Positions 33,677 through 42,902 are shown, counted from the stretch's first letter. The stretch is DNA of 64,000 bases from Rhodohalobacter sulfatireducens (GCF_022012475.1 NZ_JAKLWS010000002.1:186001-250000); one strand, 5' to 3'. Notes: generated from the letters alone by a model not told the origin. Numbers and translations: made by a program.

Positions 33677-34972
33677 ATGAAAAACAACAGAAGGGATTTT
33701 ATCAAAAAAGCAGGGTTGGCAGGATTGAGCTTTGCCGGTGGTAGCTTATTCGGAAATATGGCTTTGGCAAAGAATACGGATCAAAAAGACAAAAGAAATT
33801 CGCTGTCTATGAATGTAAATATGGATAATGGAGATGAAACTTTGATCGGTGCTTATGGTGATTGGGCGGCTTCTATGATAGAGGGAAAAATCCCTTCTCA
33901 CTCACTCAGGGGGGATCAGTGGAGTGATGTAGATGAATGGAAAAAAGCTGCCAGGGAACGATATGCCGATCGAATTGCAGTGCCAGATATTGGACCTACA
34001 CCGGCTGTATCTGTGGATAAACAACACAGCTATGATGGATTGCACATTGAAGAGATAAGCTGGCAGCTGCCTTATGGCCCCCGAAGCGAAGGGATTTTAT
34101 TGAAACCGGAGGGTTCCACAGGTCAGCTTCCGGGTGTCCTGGCATTTCATGACCATGGAGGGAATAAATACTTTGGCAAGCGAAAAATCACACGCACAAG
34201 TGATAGCAGGCATCCCTTAATTGAAGAGCACCAGGCACACTATTATGAGGATGTTGCATGGGCCAATGAACTTGCCAAGCGAGGATACGTGGTTTTGGTG
34301 CCGGATGCATTTCCCTTTGCAAGCCGACGAGTTCTATTGAAAGATGTGCCCGAGCATTTGAGAGATGGTCTTACGGATGATAATCCTGAAAATCCCGAGA
34401 ATATTGAAGCTTATAACGATTGGGCTGGATCGCATGAGAGTGTGATGGCGCGGTCGCTTTTCAGTGCGGGAACCACTTGGCCGGGTGTGTTTTTTGCCGA
34501 AGATCAACAGGCGTTGAATATTCTTGCCGGGAGGGATGATGTGGATGAAAACCGGCTTGGCTGTGGCGGACTTTCCGGTGGAGGAATGCGAACGGTTTTT
34601 ATGGCCGGGATGGATTCACGAATTAAATCGTCGGTCTGTATGGGTTTTATGACTACCTGGAAAGATTTGGTTGTTGCAAAATCGTTTACTCATACATGGA
34701 TGACCTACGCGCCTATTCTGCCGAATGAACTTGATTTTCCGGAAATCCTGGGACTTAACCTGCCGAATGCAACATTTGTTCAAAACTGCAATGAAGACGG
34801 TTTGTTCACGCTATCGGAAATGCATGTTGCTGATGACATCCTGCGGGAAGTTTATGACAAAGCCGGTGTTTCTGATAAGTATAAGTGTTCGTTTTATCCC
34901 GGCGGGCACAAATTCGACAAACTGATGCAGAAGGATGCATATGCCTGGTTTGACGATACCTTAAAGGGATGA
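33677..34972 (+). CDS. Alpha/beta hydrolase (acetyl xylan esterase/dienelactone hydrolase-like), Tat-exported
   Basis: Protein of 431 aa. Tat signal NRRDFIKKAGLAGLSFAGG (4-22). Alpha/beta hydrolase with an oxyanion-side FHDHGG (158-162 region), a VLVPDAFPF loop and nucleophile Ser300 in GGLSGGG; the closing PGGHKF provides the His. A C-terminal NEDGLFTL segment supplies a candidate acid. Starts 18 bp after the previous gene and belongs to the same transcript. Probably a periplasmic carbohydrate esterase; the substrate is not visible. Confidence 0.82.
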   Translation: MKNNRRDFIKKAGLAGLSFAGGSLFGNMALAKNTDQKDKRNSLSMNVNMDNGDETLIGAYGDWAASMIEGKIPSHSLRGDQWSDVDEWKKAARERYADRIAVPDIGPTPAVSVDKQHSYDGLHIEEISWQLPYGPRSEGILLKPEGSTGQLPGVLAFHDHGGNKYFGKRKITRTSDSRHPLIEEHQAHYYEDVAWANELAKRGYVVLVPDAFPFASRRVLLKDVPEHLRDGLTDDNPENPENIEAYNDWAGSHESVMARSLFSAGTTWPGVFFAEDQQALNILAGRDDVDENRLGCGGLSGGGMRTVFMAGMDSRIKSSVCMGFMTTWKDLVVAKSFTHTWMTYAPILPNELDFPEILGLNLPNATFVQNCNEDGLFTLSEMHVADDILREVYDKAGVSDKYKCSFYPGGHKFDKLMQKDAYAWFDDTLKG

Positions 34973-35024
34973 AATTTTTTACTCATTACCCAAAAATTAC
35001 ATCTAACCTGCTTAATCTGTTGCC

Positions 35025-36275
35025 ATGTCTGACAATGTCATAAAAAAAATTCTTATTGCCGTAAGCGCCGTTGGACCGGGGCTGTTCCTGATTGGTTACA
35101 ATATTGGTACAGGAAGTATTACAACGATGGGGATGGCCGGCGCTCAATATGGCATGACCTTACTTTGGGCATTAATACTTTCAGGTTTGTTTACATACAT
35201 CCTGATGGTAGCATTTGGTCATCTTACATTGGTTACGGGGCAAACAGCTCTCCATAATTTTAAGAATGAAATTCCAGGGATTGGAAAAATTCTTGCTATC
35301 TATATCATGATCGCTTTAATCATGGGTGAATTACTGGCATTGATGGGAATTATGGGAATTGTGTCGGAATTAGTCCAGGAGGGGATACGGCTTGTTTCAA
35401 CCGGCCAAAACCTTTTTGTTGATACGTTTTGGATTATTCTCGTTATCAGTGTTTTGATATTTATACTCCTCTGGAAAGGACAATACAAACTGTTCGAAAA
35501 AATCCTGACTGTCTTTGTCATATTGATGGTTTTTTGTTTTGTAGCTGTGCTCTTTATGGTTGTCCCGTCTTTTTCTGCAATTGCTGAGGGAATGGTTCCG
35601 GGAATTCCGGATACGCAGGGAGCAAATCGATTGGTTGCTGCAATGGCCGGCACAACTTGTTCAGCTGCAGTATTCATAATTCGTAGTACAGTTGTTGCAG
35701 AAAAAGGTTGGGGAATTCAGCACTTGAAACATGAAAAAAAAGACGCTCTTGTTTCCGCCTCGGTTATGGTTTTATTAAGTGCGGTGGTGATGGCAGTTGG
35801 AGCCGGTACGCTGCATGTAATGGGGTTAACGATGGAAACGACCCTGGAAATGATTCGCCTTTTGGAACCGATTGGTGGGGATTTTGCTGCCTTTCTTTTA
35901 ATTATTGGAATTGCCGGAGCCGGACTTTCCACCATTTTTCCGATTGTTTTAATCGCTCCCTGGTTGGTAGCTGATTACATGGGGTGGGAGAGAGATATCC
36001 AATCCCCTATGTTTAGGACGTTGATTATTGCAGGTTTAGTTTTTGCATTCGGATCTGTATTTCTCGAACAAACGCCACCTGTCTTGATGGTCATCTCACA
36101 GGCGTTCCAAGCTACAATTCTGCCTGCGGTTGCCATCCCAGCTTTTTATCTTCTGAATAAATCAAGTTTGATCGGCAAAGAGCATCTGCCTTCTAAATTT
36201 AGAAATACTGGATTAATAGCTGTGATTCTATTTTCACTCATAACGACTTATTTTGCCATTCTTGGATTTCTGTAA
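35025..36275 (+). CDS. Divergent Nramp-family transporter without DPGN and MPH motifs
   Basis: Protein of 416 aa with about 11 transmembrane helices. The Nramp/SLC11 scaffold is recognised from the GPGLFLIGYN start (17-26), the GQTALHNFK loop and the overall helix pattern. The metal-binding DPGN of helix 1 reads N-I-G-T-G-S (26-31), and the helix 6 region reads GTTCSAAVFIIRS (209-221) with no Met-Pro-His. Divalent metal transport by the usual site is therefore doubtful. It follows the exported hydrolase genes by 52 bp and may carry a product of their action or another ion. Next gene is 203 bp away. Confidence 0.75.
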   Translation: MSDNVIKKILIAVSAVGPGLFLIGYNIGTGSITTMGMAGAQYGMTLLWALILSGLFTYILMVAFGHLTLVTGQTALHNFKNEIPGIGKILAIYIMIALIMGELLALMGIMGIVSELVQEGIRLVSTGQNLFVDTFWIILVISVLIFILLWKGQYKLFEKILTVFVILMVFCFVAVLFMVVPSFSAIAEGMVPGIPDTQGANRLVAAMAGTTCSAAVFIIRSTVVAEKGWGIQHLKHEKKDALVSASVMVLLSAVVMAVGAGTLHVMGLTMETTLEMIRLLEPIGGDFAAFLLIIGIAGAGLSTIFPIVLIAPWLVADYMGWERDIQSPMFRTLIIAGLVFAFGSVFLEQTPPVLMVISQAFQATILPAVAIPAFYLLNKSSLIGKEHLPSKFRNTGLIAVILFSLITTYFAILGFL

Positions 36276-36478
36276 GATTATCGTTTCAATAATTAGCTGC
36301 ATCGTTTAGGCTTTCGTTTTCAAAAAAACCCACATGATGGAATGATTTTCTACATCTTGAATGTATGTTAAAAGATCAATCTGTAATTTGGAACCGGTTT
36401 CATGAGATGATAACATGGCATCTGGCCTGAATTCGTATATTTTATATGAAATCAAATAACGTAAGAGCTTAGTTTAGA

Positions 36479-37483
36479 ATGACTTCCAGAAGAAAGTTTT
36501 TAAAAAATGCAATTCTATCATCAACATTAATGATACCCGGAGCGGTTAAAAGCGAGGCTAATTTTTTGTCATCCAGAAAGAAAAACTTTGCCCAAAAACC
36601 ACTTTTTCTTTCAACATGGAATCACGGTCAGGCTGCAAATGAAAAAGCGTGGGAGATTCTGCAAAATTCAGGTTCTATTCTTGATGCGGTGGAAGAAGGC
36701 GTGAAAGTGACTGAGGCAGATATCAGAAGTCGGTCAGTAGGTCTCACAGGCTTTCCGGACCGGGATGGTCACGTGACACTGGATGCTTCCATTATGAACA
36801 GCGACGGCAACTGCGGATCCGTTTGTTTTGTAGAACGCATAAAACACCCGATCACACTGGCTCGAAAAGTGATGGAAGAAACGCCCCATGTGATGCTTGC
36901 CGGAGATGGAGCTCAGCAGTTTGCCGTATCACAGGGAATGCCTTTAGAAGATGTTGAGCTGCCTGACGATGTAGTAAGAGAATACGAAGAATGGAAGGAG
37001 ACGTCTGAATATAATCCCGCAGCCAATTCCGAAAATCACGATACGATCGGGATGGTTGGAATTGATGGCGATGGAAATTTAGCCGGATCATGCACAACAA
37101 GCGGCCTTAAATTTAAGATGCACGGGCGGGTTGGCGACAGTCCTATTATTGGTGCCGGGCTGTATGTTGATAATGAAGTCGGCGCTGCCACGGCAACAGG
37201 AATGGGTGAAACAATCATTAAAGTCTGCGGAAGTTTTCTGATCGTTGAGTTAATGCGCCAGGGTCGAACTCCCCAGGAAGCGTGTGAAGAAGCAATTGAT
37301 CGTTTACTGCAGAAAACCCCTTTCGAAACAGATAGTGAGCTCCAGGTTGGATTTTTAGCGATCGACAAAAATGGGGATCACGGGGCCTATGCAGTTCAAT
37401 CGGGTTTTACCTATGCGATTCATCACCAGGAAGGAAATAGTATTGAGAATTCTGATTGTCGGTACGAAACTATGGTTGAATAG
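36479..37483 (+). CDS. Glycosylasparaginase (N4-(beta-N-acetylglucosaminyl)-L-asparaginase)-like Ntn hydrolase
   Basis: Protein of 334 aa. Tat-like leader TSRRKFLKNAI (2-12). It belongs to the asparaginase-2/glycosylasparaginase family: a precursor cut before the catalytic Thr189 in HDTIGMVGID, giving alpha and beta chains. RVGDSPIIGAGLYVDN and GAATATGMGE (substrate-binding) follow. It releases aspartate from GlcNAc-Asn, the last step of N-glycan breakdown. Together with the GH109-like gene this points to glycoprotein or glycopeptide use. It has its own upstream gap of 203 bp. Confidence 0.9.
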   Translation: MTSRRKFLKNAILSSTLMIPGAVKSEANFLSSRKKNFAQKPLFLSTWNHGQAANEKAWEILQNSGSILDAVEEGVKVTEADIRSRSVGLTGFPDRDGHVTLDASIMNSDGNCGSVCFVERIKHPITLARKVMEETPHVMLAGDGAQQFAVSQGMPLEDVELPDDVVREYEEWKETSEYNPAANSENHDTIGMVGIDGDGNLAGSCTTSGLKFKMHGRVGDSPIIGAGLYVDNEVGAATATGMGETIIKVCGSFLIVELMRQGRTPQEACEEAIDRLLQKTPFETDSELQVGFLAIDKNGDHGAYAVQSGFTYAIHHQEGNSIENSDCRYETMVE

Positions 37484-37584
37484 GAATAGAGTTTAGTTAT
37501 TATTAATTTTTGAACTATTATAAATTTATTTTTGCAAGATTTTATCTTTCTAAAGGTTAATGAAGAGAATTAAGTCACCAAATC

Positions 37585-37803
37585 ATGATAAAACCAAGTG
37601 AAGTAAAAAATTTATCTGTTGAAGAGAAACTTCTATTAATGGAAGCTCTGTGGAATGATCTATCAGAAAAGGTAGGGTCAATGGAGATTCCTGAAAGTCA
37701 TAAAGCAATTTTAGACGAGAGAGAGAAGAAGATTCAGGTCGGAGAAGCCAAATTTGTCGATTGGGAGAAAGCAAAAAAACAGATCAATAAAGCAGTTCAA
37801 TGA
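37585..37803 (+). CDS. Addiction module antitoxin (TIGR02574-type)
   Basis: Protein of 72 aa. The LSVEEKLLLMEALWNDLSE stretch is the signature of the 'putative addiction module component' family, and PESHKAILDEREKKIQVGEAKFVDWEKAK is the usual second half (given as positions 36-64). Its stop overlaps the toxin ATG in ATGA. It should neutralise the ParE-like toxin that follows. Confidence 0.9.
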   Translation: MIKPSEVKNLSVEEKLLLMEALWNDLSEKVGSMEIPESHKAILDEREKKIQVGEAKFVDWEKAKKQINKAVQ

Positions 37804-38099
37804 AACTCCAGATTCTGGATGCTGCAAAGAATGATTTGATCGAAGGATTTCATTTCTACGAAGAACAGCAACAAGGCTTAGGAGATTATTTTCTTGTCAA
37901 TCTTTATGCAGATATTGAATCACTGAAAGTTTTTGGGGGAATTCATCAAAAAGTTTATAAAGATCTTCAAAGAGCCTTATCAAAAAAATTTCCATATGCT
38001 ATTTACTACTCGATTGATGAGGATATCGTGAAAGTTAGAGCCATCATTGATTACAGGCGAAGTTCTTACTGGATTGAAAAGCACTTGAAGAATGCCTGA
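37800..38099 (+). CDS. ParE/RelE-family toxin
   Basis: Protein of 99 aa. ParE fold marks are AAKNDLIEGFHFYEEQQQGLGDYF, the KFPYAIYYSIDEDIVKVRAIIDYRR strand pair (residues about 63-88) and a C-terminal aromatic/basic end. Such toxins inhibit gyrase or cleave mRNA. It overlaps its antitoxin by 4 bp and the downstream cutC gene by 8 bp, an unusual coupling of a toxin to a metabolic gene. Confidence 0.88.
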   Translation: MKLQILDAAKNDLIEGFHFYEEQQQGLGDYFLVNLYADIESLKVFGGIHQKVYKDLQRALSKKFPYAIYYSIDEDIVKVRAIIDYRRSSYWIEKHLKNA

Positions 38100-38832
38100 C
38101 AAATTAATTCTCGAATCCCCGGTATTTGATGTCGATTCAGCATTAAAAGCGGCAAAATATGGTGTTGATCGTCTTGAGCTCTGCTCCTCCTTTTCTGATG
38201 GCGGACTTACTCCCGGACCCGGCCTTTTATCTTTTCTCAAATCAAATATAGAGATTCCTATTTTTGTGATGATTCGTCCACGGGCGGGTGATTTTGTATC
38301 CTCGAGTGAAGAAGTAGTGGTAATGAAAGAGGAGATTAAGATATTTGACTCATTAGGAGCCGATGGATTTGTATTTGGGGTTTTAAATGAAGATGGATCT
38401 GTGAATCAAACGGCTTGTAAACAACTAATTGAACAAGCTGATGGAAAACCATGTACATTTCACAGGGCGTTTGACGTTTCATCAAACTTGAATCGGGCTC
38501 TTGAAGAGAGTATTGATTGTGGGTTCCAGAGAATTCTAACCTCCGGTGGAAAGAAGAATGTAGAAACCGGACTTTCAACAATAAAAGAGCTGATGGAAAA
38601 GGCAGGAGACCGAATCATCATCATGCCGGGTGGAGGCACGAAGCCCGAATTCATTCCATTATTGCGAAAAACCGGGTATTTAAAAGAGGTCCATGCAAGT
38701 TGCAAAAAAGTTGAGAAAGCCCGGGTGCGTTATATTCACGATGATCTGCAATTTACTATTGATGGACTCGAACCCGACGAATTTTTATCTGTGGATGAGA
38801 AAAAAGTCCGAAATTTTAAACGTATTTTCTGA
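38092..38832 (+). CDS. cutC: Copper homeostasis protein CutC
   Basis: Protein of 246 aa, TIM barrel. Typical of CutC are the opening SALKAAKYGVDRLELCS, GGLTPGPGLLSFL, the IFVMIRPRAGDF strand and HRAFDVS near 125, and GGKKNVETGL then IIIMPGGGTKPEF. Copper binding of CutC in bacteria is debated; the fold is sure, the role less so. Its ATG lies inside the toxin gene, 8 bp before the toxin stop. The family start agrees with this ATG, so the overlap is real. A Cu/Zn superoxide dismutase gene follows after 117 bp. Confidence 0.93.
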   Translation: MPDKLILESPVFDVDSALKAAKYGVDRLELCSSFSDGGLTPGPGLLSFLKSNIEIPIFVMIRPRAGDFVSSSEEVVVMKEEIKIFDSLGADGFVFGVLNEDGSVNQTACKQLIEQADGKPCTFHRAFDVSSNLNRALEESIDCGFQRILTSGGKKNVETGLSTIKELMEKAGDRIIIMPGGGTKPEFIPLLRKTGYLKEVHASCKKVEKARVRYIHDDLQFTIDGLEPDEFLSVDEKKVRNFKRIF

Positions 38833-38949
38833 AACTAATTTTGATTTGGTCGAAAAGATATTAATAATTGAGCGCCAACTTGTTGAATGAAAATAAGGCT
38901 ATGCCTGTTTATTAATTTGAAACTAAAAACCAAAACACAAATAAATACG

Positions 38950-39537
38950 ATGAGATATATTTCAGTAAGCTTATTAACCATTTTTCTCCTGGCATCATGC
39001 AGCCAGGCCGATATGTCTGATGCAGAATCAGAAGCGGGAATGGAAGAAACCGTTGAATCGGCACCCGAAATTACAAAAGCAACAGCAGTATTGAGCCCTA
39101 CGGATGGGAGTCAAACAGCCGGTGTTGTAACACTCACCCAAACAGATGAAGGCGTTCGAATAGAGGCAACGGTTTCCGGTTTAGATGCTGAAGCAAGACA
39201 CGGATTTCATATTCACCAATTTGGTGATTGCAGAGCTCCCGATGGTACATCTGCGGGTGGACATTTTAATCCCGAAGATGTCGAACACGGTGCACCCACT
39301 GATGATATTCGACACGTAGGAGATCTTGGAAATCTGCCGACAAATGCACAAGGTACCGCTGAAGTGGACTTTCTTGATACACATGTAGAGTTGAATGGCC
39401 CGAATTCTGTGCTCGGCCGGGGTGTTATTGTGCATGCAGGTACTGATGATTTTGAAACACAGCCGACGGGCGCTGCCGGCTCAAGATTGGCATGTGGCGT
39501 AATTGGTGTTGCAAATCCTGATGTAGTCGTTGAGTAG
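38950..39537 (+). CDS. sodC: Cu/Zn superoxide dismutase, lipoprotein
   Basis: Protein of 195 aa from the ATG at 38950; the upstream extension to 38887 has no signal value and was rejected. Lipobox FLLASC gives a lipoprotein. All metal ligands of SodC are present: HIH in GFHIHQFGDC, HFNP (GGHFNPEDVEHG), HVGDLGNL (Asp included) and IVHAGTDDF; the disulfide Cys pair is in GDC and LACGVIGVA. It disproportionates superoxide in the periplasm or at the surface. A strong terminator follows. Confidence 0.95.
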   Translation: MRYISVSLLTIFLLASCSQADMSDAESEAGMEETVESAPEITKATAVLSPTDGSQTAGVVTLTQTDEGVRIEATVSGLDAEARHGFHIHQFGDCRAPDGTSAGGHFNPEDVEHGAPTDDIRHVGDLGNLPTNAQGTAEVDFLDTHVELNGPNSVLGRGVIVHAGTDDFETQPTGAAGSRLACGVIGVANPDVVVE

Positions 39538-39581
39538 ATATCATGGATCGAATTAATTGCAATACTCTCTTTTAAATTTTT

Positions 39582-39612
39582 AAAACCCGGAATTTAAATC
39601 CGGGTTTTTTTA
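39582..39612 (+). terminator. Terminator of the cutC-sodC region
   Basis: AACCCGGA-ATTTAAA-TCCGGGTT hairpin followed by T6, 45 bp after the sodC stop. Confidence 0.95.
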
Positions 39613-39721
39613 TATCCAAAGGAATTGGTTTACTGCACAAATAAATTGTGTAATGGTTTGGATAATGGTATGATGAAATGATATTTTTAGTTGTTCATTC
39701 AATACTGCTCAGTTCTTTTCT

Positions 39722-41125
39722 ATGTACCAAGCTTTTTTAAAAACACTCTCCCTGCTACTAATATTGATACCTGTCCCACTCCAGGGTCAGGACATTTCTG
39801 ATATGGAAGGAAACTGGTCCGGTTATATCGAAATTGATAATCGGGAGATGGGGATTCAGATAACCTTTTCTTACAGTGATCAAATACTTGATGGTACGAT
39901 CGACATTCCAAACCGGGGTACTTTTACTATTCCCGTTGAGGTGATTGATACAAATAACAACCAGCTTGTATTCCAATATGAAACAGGACGGGGTCCTGCA
40001 GTTTTTTATGGGAGTGTGAACACAAATGGCGATAAGATTTCAGGTGATTTTGAAGAATCCGGAAATGTTTTTCCCTTTATACTCAATAAAACCTCCGATC
40101 CAGGTGGTTTCTATGCCGATATTCCCGAATCAGATATCACCATTTCTACAGGAAATGCCAACATTGGTGGAAGCCTGATATTAAGGAATGAACGTTCACC
40201 CCTTGTATTACTCGTATCAGGTTCGGGTGGAGAAGATCGTAACCAGGAGATTGGAGGTTTTCAAACTTTCAGGAAATTGTCTTCAAGACTCTATGAACAG
40301 GGATACTCATCTTTTCGCTATGATGATCCCGGAATTGGAGAATCAACGGGGAATCCGGATGTTACTCTACAGGAACTATCAGCAGATCTGGTTGACATCA
40401 TTCAACATTTAAGAACAGAATACTCGGAAAGTATTTCGGGTATCGTATTACTTGGATATAACCAGGGGGGAATCGTATCAGCGATGGCGGCTGCAGAAAT
40501 TGAAACCGACGGAGTAATACTTGCAGCAACACCTTTTGTATCCGGTGAAGAGAACATTGAGCAACAGATACGAAAAATTTCCAGTGTACAAGACGTATCT
40601 AAAGAGATCGTAGATCAAAACCTGGCATTCCAGGAAAAGATCTATAAAGTAGTTCGGGAAGATGGCGACTGGATGCCAATTGAAGAACAACTTGAGATGC
40701 GGCTGCGCAGTCAAATTGAGGAACTTCCACTTGAACATCAAAATGCTTTGGGAGAAATGAATGCATTCATTCAAAGCCAAATCGACCGTCAGTTGGAAAC
40801 AGCAAAGAGCCGTTGGTTTAAATCCTGGATAGAGACAGATCCGGTAAGTGTTTTCAAGCAAACAGAAGCTCCTATATTGGCTCTTTTTGGAGCGAAAGAC
40901 AGCCAGGTCCTGCCTCAGTCAAATTTAACAATAGCGGATTCTCTCGCCTCATCCGGTGACCTGTATCTGGAAACCGCATTGGTGGATGAAGCTAATCATC
41001 TATTCCAGGACGCAAATACCGGCATGCCGACCGAATACAGTATGCTTGATAAAGAGTTCGCGGATGGGTTTATATCCCGCATCGATCAATTTATAGATTC
41101 TATTCAATTTCGGGCGCCAAACTAA
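39722..41125 (+). CDS. Alpha/beta hydrolase paralogue with Ser to Asn at the nucleophile
   Basis: Protein of 467 aa. Signal peptide (1-22), an N-terminal beta-rich domain (about 25-125, WSGYIEIDNREMGIQITF) and an alpha/beta hydrolase domain (about 140-467) with the oxyanion segment LVSGSGGEDRN and SFRYDDPGIGES. The nucleophile elbow reads GYNQGG, so the expected Ser is Asn247 (codon AAC at 40460-40462); the Asp (FGAKDSQV) and His (ANHLFQ) of the triad are kept. Its downstream neighbour is a paralogue with an intact GHSQGG. This copy is probably catalytically dead or uses another mechanism, possibly a binding or regulatory partner. Confidence 0.85.
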   Translation: MYQAFLKTLSLLLILIPVPLQGQDISDMEGNWSGYIEIDNREMGIQITFSYSDQILDGTIDIPNRGTFTIPVEVIDTNNNQLVFQYETGRGPAVFYGSVNTNGDKISGDFEESGNVFPFILNKTSDPGGFYADIPESDITISTGNANIGGSLILRNERSPLVLLVSGSGGEDRNQEIGGFQTFRKLSSRLYEQGYSSFRYDDPGIGESTGNPDVTLQELSADLVDIIQHLRTEYSESISGIVLLGYNQGGIVSAMAAAEIETDGVILAATPFVSGEENIEQQIRKISSVQDVSKEIVDQNLAFQEKIYKVVREDGDWMPIEEQLEMRLRSQIEELPLEHQNALGEMNAFIQSQIDRQLETAKSRWFKSWIETDPVSVFKQTEAPILALFGAKDSQVLPQSNLTIADSLASSGDLYLETALVDEANHLFQDANTGMPTEYSMLDKEFADGFISRIDQFIDSIQFRAPN

Positions 41126-41142
41126 ATCACTAATTCAGGTAA

Positions 41143-42528
41143 ATGAGAAGACCGGCACTTCTTTTACTCTTTTTGTCAATCTCAGCTTTTGTATCTGCTC
41201 AACCATCACTGAACGGAACATGGGAGGGGGCAATTTCTATACAAGGACAAGATCTTGGCATCATTTTTAATATCGAGGGAGAAGCCGGTAACTATTCCGG
41301 GACCTTGGATATACCCGCCCAGGGAGCTGCTGACCTGCCCCTGATTTATATTATCATGCGTGGCGATTCAATGTCTACGGCATTTAATACCGGAACAGGA
41401 ATGGGAGAATTTAAGGGACAACTCGTAAATGAAAACAATATTGAAGGTACATATATACAATCCGGTTCATCTTTTCCTTTTCGGCTAGTTCGGCAGGATC
41501 CGTCCTCTGTAAATGTTGTTGATCCCGGAGCAGGTGAAGAATTTATCATTACCAATGAAGAGGTGAAAATTGCAGGAACTCTTGTTGTTCCGGATGGTGT
41601 GAATCAACCATCGGTGGTTATTTTATTGTCCGGGAGTGGTGCTCAAAACCGAGATTCGGAAATCGTTGGATTCAGACCTTTTGCCGATATCGCCGAGCAT
41701 TTAAAAAATCAGGATATCGCAAGTTTTCGGTTTGATGACCGACAGGTTGGCCAATCAACCGGCAATTTTATGGAAGCCGGTCTATCCACTCTCGCTTCGG
41801 ATGTAAACAGCATTATTCAGTTTTTACAGGATTCGGTTGATACTCAACTTGGAGAGATCATTCTTTTGGGGCATAGCCAGGGAGGAATTGTGGCAGGCGA
41901 GGTAGCTCGATCAAATCCAGACGTTGATAAGTTAATTCTGATAGCATCACCCGCAGTAAGTATGATGAGAATTTTACGATACCAGGTTCGCCAAGCCTAC
42001 GAGGAGATAAATTTACCTGAAGAAGCTATCCAAAATGAAATTGATGCACGCGAAGATTTAATGAAAGCAATATCAAGCAATGATGGGGTTAATACTGCTG
42101 TAGAACTTTATGAGCATGCTTACAGGGAAGTCTTGAATTCACTTTCAGAAGAGCAGTTACAAGCTGTTCCTGAAGACTGGGAGAGTTTTATCGAAAGGCA
42201 GACCAATCAGCTGATATCTTATTATGGCACAACTCAAATGGAATCTTTTCTTTTTCATAATCCGGCCGGAGACCTTTCAGAATTGAGTGTTCCGGTACTT
42301 GTGCTGTATGGTGGAAAAGATAGCCAGGTTTCAGATGAGCTAAATGCACTGGCAGCTCGGGATGCGCTGAATGAGGCGGGTACAGAATTTGAGATTCGTG
42401 TGCTTGAGAATGCAAATCACCTGTTTCAAGAAGCAGAAACAGGTGCAGTAACGGAATATTCCACTCTTGATAAGGAATTTATTGATGGATTTTTATCAAC
42501 TATTTCTGATTGGATTTTGACTCATTGA
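41143..42528 (+). CDS. Alpha/beta hydrolase, intact paralogue
   Basis: Protein of 461 aa, aligned end to end with the preceding gene, 17 bp downstream. Signal peptide (1-20, AQ), N-terminal beta domain (about 22-118, TWEGAISIQGQDLGIIF), then the hydrolase with VILLSGSGAQNRDSEI, FDDRQVGQSTG, nucleophile Ser245 in GHSQGG, Asp in YGGKDSQV and His in ANHLFQ. Probably a secreted or periplasmic esterase or peptidase of the BAAT/DLH group. The tandem pair arose by duplication. Confidence 0.9.
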   Translation: MRRPALLLLFLSISAFVSAQPSLNGTWEGAISIQGQDLGIIFNIEGEAGNYSGTLDIPAQGAADLPLIYIIMRGDSMSTAFNTGTGMGEFKGQLVNENNIEGTYIQSGSSFPFRLVRQDPSSVNVVDPGAGEEFIITNEEVKIAGTLVVPDGVNQPSVVILLSGSGAQNRDSEIVGFRPFADIAEHLKNQDIASFRFDDRQVGQSTGNFMEAGLSTLASDVNSIIQFLQDSVDTQLGEIILLGHSQGGIVAGEVARSNPDVDKLILIASPAVSMMRILRYQVRQAYEEINLPEEAIQNEIDAREDLMKAISSNDGVNTAVELYEHAYREVLNSLSEEQLQAVPEDWESFIERQTNQLISYYGTTQMESFLFHNPAGDLSELSVPVLVLYGGKDSQVSDELNALAARDALNEAGTEFEIRVLENANHLFQEAETGAVTEYSTLDKEFIDGFLSTISDWILTH

Positions 42529-42902
42529 TTAGTCCTTGTCAGCTTTTTTAAGCAAAGTAAGAAAGAGCAAAAGTCTCATTTTGTTTGAAAAAATCCTTAG
42601 ATAAAATAGATCAAGCGTCTTGCTTATTTTTTTGCCCCGCGAGCACGAGCGGGGTGATTGCGATATAAGGGTGTAACTAAATATTAATCGTTAGGGAAAA
42701 CTTCTTTCACTTTGAGCTACAATCTCAGGTATGATAAAACAAATCTCGATTTCGGGAGTACGCCAACTGTACAGGTATTGATAATGATTTAAAAATAATT
42801 CATCGGATGAGGGATCGAGTCAGTTCAGAGACATATTTTTGTATACTCACCCGATGAATCCATAAGTTAAACGCTTCAAGAAAGCTCAAATGCTAAAAGA
42901 GC
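42529..42902. other. Gap between convergent genes with degraded palindromic repeats
   Basis: No gene seen. Position 42611-42625 holds a degraded copy of the dispersed GC-rich palindrome (AAGCGTCTTGCTT), followed by a CCCCGC...GCGGGG hairpin at 42635-42654. The arms ATTCATCGG (42798-42806) and CCGATGAAT (42851-42859) form a large hairpin that may end the glyS transcript on the minus strand. Confidence 0.5.
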
